From NCBI GenBank assembly GCA_026390275.1, contig JAPLGF010000290.1, positions 1 through 6,916 of the forward strand: a stretch of 6,916 bases of DNA, in the 5' to 3' direction. Positions within the stretch are counted from its first letter, which is position 1. Each line of letters begins with the position of its first letter. Below the pieces are notes generated by a model, which was given only the letters and a program-made list of their open reading frames with translations, was not told the DNA's origin and did no database searches. The stretch comes from Candidatus Atribacteria bacterium. Lineage in GTDB: Bacteria > Atribacterota > Atribacteria > Atribacterales > Atribacteraceae. Shown one piece after another: positions 4,708 to 6,916 of this stretch. Position numbers and translations under genes: made by a program.

Positions 4708-5700
4708 TTGATCACCGATTCGAACCAGAATACAGCTGAATATCATTTTGAAAGCGATGAAATCCTTCAAATTAAAAAGATGTTCGGTGGTTTGGATAAA
4801 AATTTACAGACCATCGAAGATGTGTTTGGGGTAGAAATTCATCTCTCTTCTGACCGTCTCATCATTCAGGGAAAAACCACGGATAAAGATCCTCACCAAG
4901 TGAATGATTTCCTGGATGAACTCCTTCCGTTTTTGAAAGACGGAACCGAAGTTACGGAAGACGACCTCCGGAAAATGGCCACTTCCTTCCAGGAAAACCA
5001 GGATGTCTGGTGGAGGAAGGATCATTCCCAACCCATTCTCACCACGGCGTTCCATAAGTCCATTCGCCCACGAACAGCTGGACAGATCCAATACATTCGG
5101 GCAGTGAGGGAATCGGAACTATGTTTCTGTATTGGACCAGCCGGGACGGGGAAAACATACCTCGCCATGGCTCTGGCATGTGCTGCCCTGCAGAAGAAAG
5201 AGGTCAGTCGGATCGTGTTAGTACGTCCGGCAGTGGAAGCAGGAGAGAGTTTGGGTTATCTTCCTGGTGACCTGAAAGAGAAAATCGAACCCTACTTACG
5301 TCCTCTCTATGATGCCCTCTATGAAATGCTCTCTCCGGAGCGTTTCCAAAAATATAGTGAAAAGGACATCATTGAAGTTGCTCCCCTGGCTTATATGAGA
5401 GGTCGTACCCTCAACGATTCATTCATTGTTCTTGATGAAGCGCAGAACACCACTCCTGAGCAGATGAAAATGTTTCTCACCCGAATGGGTTTTGGGTCAA
5501 AAGTGGTGGTAACGGGTGATGTGACCCAGATTGATCTTCCGTCCGGGAAGGATTCCGGGTTGATGGTGGTACAAAGAATCCTTCCCGATGTTGCGGGAAT
5601 AACTTTTGTCCACCTCACCGAAAAGGATGTTGTCCGTCATCGCCTGGTCCAAAAAATCATCCAAGCCTATGATAAATTTGAAAAAGATCGCGATACTTAA
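4708..5700 (+). CDS. phoH: PhoH-like ATPase (PhoH family)
   Basis: Cytoplasmic P-loop ATPase of the PhoH/YbeZ family, 330 residues, normal length. Relatives work with the endoribonuclease YbeY in rRNA maturation and RNA metabolism; the exact reaction is unsettled. The N-terminal region (about 15-56) is the small domain typical of these proteins (LDKNLQTIEDVFGVEI, 29-44). The ATPase domain starts at RPRTAGQ (120-126). It has Walker A GPAGTGKT (143-150), RPAVEAGE (173-180), Walker B FIVLDEAQN (239-247), the VTGDVTQIDLP motif (268-278) and a late arginine-rich VVRHRLVQ (308-315). TTG at 4708 is the first possible start after the two in-frame stops at 4696-4701. The SD is weak (GGGATGAT, 4692-4699), so translation probably depends on ribosomes arriving from yqeY, 9 bases away. 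The next in-frame Met (residue 25) would cut the N-terminal domain. Its 3' end overlaps pgpH. Confidence 0.96.
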   Translation: MITDSNQNTAEYHFESDEILQIKKMFGGLDKNLQTIEDVFGVEIHLSSDRLIIQGKTTDKDPHQVNDFLDELLPFLKDGTEVTEDDLRKMATSFQENQDVWWRKDHSQPILTTAFHKSIRPRTAGQIQYIRAVRESELCFCIGPAGTGKTYLAMALACAALQKKEVSRIVLVRPAVEAGESLGYLPGDLKEKIEPYLRPLYDALYEMLSPERFQKYSEKDIIEVAPLAYMRGRTLNDSFIVLDEAQNTTPEQMKMFLTRMGFGSKVVVTGDVTQIDLPSGKDSGLMVVQRILPDVAGITFVHLTEKDVVRHRLVQKIIQAYDKFEKDRDT

Positions 5701-6916
5701 ACCGCATAGTCCGTTTTTTTTTTCATATTTGATCCGTTTCTTTCGTCTTTTTCTTTCTTTTAAATTGTGGAATTTTCTTCTCTATGGAGTTCTTCTCATT
5801 CTGGTCCTCTGGATGTCCTATGCCCTTGGTAACATTGTCATCTACGAAGGGGAAATCATTCCGCGCGATATTATGGCCATTAAGACCGTAGAAATCGTCG
5901 ATGTCAAGGCAACGGAAGAATTGAAAAATAATCTTCTCATGAACATGATGCCGGTCTATCGGATTGATGAAAAACGGGTGAAAGAGGGGAAAGGGGAGTA
6001 CGGAAGGTTTTTCGAGGAACTGGGAAAAATTCGTTTAACCCCGGCAAACACCATCACCCTGGAAATTAAGGATGGATTTTGTCGCACCTGGAAGATTACC
6101 CCCCGGGTTTTTGGTTGGATGATCAGTGCATCCAATGATCACTATGAGAATGTAAAAAATATTTTCCTGACCACCATGGATCAGTTTCTGACCGAACCGA
6201 TCCGGGAGGGGAAGTTAGAAGAAAAAATATTTGAAGCCAACGCTGAAATCGAACGGATGGATTTGAGTATTGAGGAAATCCGGGTTTTAGATATTCTGAT
6301 CACCCGTTTCTTTCGACCGAATGCGGTGATTGACGTCATCCAGACCGAGATCCAACATTCACGCATGCTCCGGGAGATTGAACCGGTGAAAAGATTGATC
6401 CAAAAAGGCCAGGTTTTGTTGAAGAAGGGAAACGTGGCCACCAGTAACGATATTGAAGCATTGCAGGCCATCGGAATGGCCAGTGAAGAATATGAGTTTT
6501 CGCTTTTCCTTTCTCTCGCCATCATCATTTTATTCATCATCGTTTTTGAATTTTTTTATATCAGGAAGTTTGCCTCTGAAATTTACGAAAAAAATTCCCA
6601 GCTCCTCATTCGTATCCTCACCGTGGTGGGGATCATTTCGTTGAATGCCATTTCCCTTCGTTTTTCCTGGTATATGACCCTTCTCTCCGCCATTCCTCTG
6701 GTACTCTATCCTCTTTTAGGGAGAAATCTCGCCCTCTGTGAATCACTCATCATTATGCCCCTCCTCATCTGGGGAGAGAGAGCAGACTTTCTTCGTATGT
6801 TTTATATTTATGTGAATCTGTTCCTTCCGCTTTTTTTCCTGGACCGGACCATTAAACGCCGTGATCTCATTCAAGCAGGTTTTTGGGTTGCCATGGTCAA
6901 TGTCATTCTGAGTTTT
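5669..6916 (+). CDS. pgpH: 7TM-HD family membrane phosphohydrolase (PgpH-like), 5' part
   Basis: The frame is open from the ATG at 5669 to the window edge: 416 codons, no stop, about half of a typical 700-800-residue protein. In characterised members (Listeria PgpH) the cytoplasmic HD domain hydrolyses c-di-AMP; that domain lies beyond this window. Visible here are a basic N-terminus, a first membrane segment (about 36-58), and an extracellular 7TMR-HDED region (about 59-272) starting YEGEIIPRDIMAIKTVEI (59-76) with the conserved MMPVYRID (93-100). Further membrane helices lie at about 277-298, 312-330, 334-350 and 353-368, and another near 376-391. The start is uncertain: the ATG has no SD and overlaps phoH by 32 bases. 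In-frame TTGs at 5678, 5729 and 5765 are alternatives. A run of ten T (5714-5723) encodes FFF near the N-terminus. phoH-pgpH, normally followed by ybeY, is a standard Firmicutes order. Confidence 0.92.
   Translation, partial: MINLKKIAILKPHSPFFFSYLIRFFRLFLSFKLWNFLLYGVLLILVLWMSYALGNIVIYEGEIIPRDIMAIKTVEIVDVKATEELKNNLLMNMMPVYRIDEKRVKEGKGEYGRFFEELGKIRLTPANTITLEIKDGFCRTWKITPRVFGWMISASNDHYENVKNIFLTTMDQFLTEPIREGKLEEKIFEANAEIERMDLSIEEIRVLDILITRFFRPNAVIDVIQTEIQHSRMLREIEPVKRLIQKGQVLLKKGNVATSNDIEALQAIGMASEEYEFSLFLSLAIIILFIIVFEFFYIRKFASEIYEKNSQLLIRILTVVGIISLNAISLRFSWYMTLLSAIPLVLYPLLGRNLALCESLIIMPLLIWGERADFLRMFYIYVNLFLPLFFLDRTIKRRDLIQAGFWVAMVNVILSF

Overview
The window looks like an ordinary chromosomal stretch of housekeeping genes from a bacterium of Firmicutes-like gene content. 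It has moderate GC, frequent GTG/TTG starts, purine-rich Shine-Dalgarno sites and intrinsic terminators. The order rpsU-yqeY-phoH-pgpH, an Asp23/Gls24 protein and a ComEA with an SLBB domain are typical of Firmicutes. They also occur in deep-branching relatives or neighbours such as Atribacterota and Synergistota, so the phylum cannot be fixed from this sequence alone. No mobile element, CRISPR array, phage gene or defence system is visible.

Layout. Bases 1-28 are the 3' end of what is most likely tmRNA (ssrA), followed by an intrinsic terminator (35-65). leuS follows on the + strand (83-2554) and ends inside a perfect 24-bp inverted repeat (2548-2644) with a branched loop and a T-tract. comEA (2714-3307, +) comes next. 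A 19-bp hairpin terminator (3361-3409) separates it from a convergent Asp23/Gls24 gene (3399-3824, -) whose stop codon lies in the hairpin. The divergent intergenic region 3825-4063 carries a fully consensus sigma-70-type promoter (TTGACA-17-TATAAT). That promoter drives a tightly packed + strand operon: rpsU (4064-4243), yqeY (4240-4698, ATGA overlap), phoH (4708-5700, TTG start) and the 5' part of pgpH (5669 to the window edge, overlapping phoH by 32 bases).

How the genes fit together. The theme is translation and RNA metabolism: ribosome rescue (tmRNA), leucyl-tRNA charging (LeuRS), small-subunit protein S21, a GatB-like YqeY protein and a PhoH ATPase. The last gene is a 7TM-HD membrane phosphohydrolase whose family degrades c-di-AMP. 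ComEA (DNA binding for uptake) and Gls24 (envelope stress) are separate short units.

The least ordinary signal is in the spacers, not the genes. The two hairpins flanking comEA share a near-identical arm (13 of 15 bases, the two differences being compensatory pairs), and both spacers contain the same 12-mer, GAAAATCAGCCT. This suggests a small dispersed palindromic repeat family used as terminators. No previously undescribed protein system was found.
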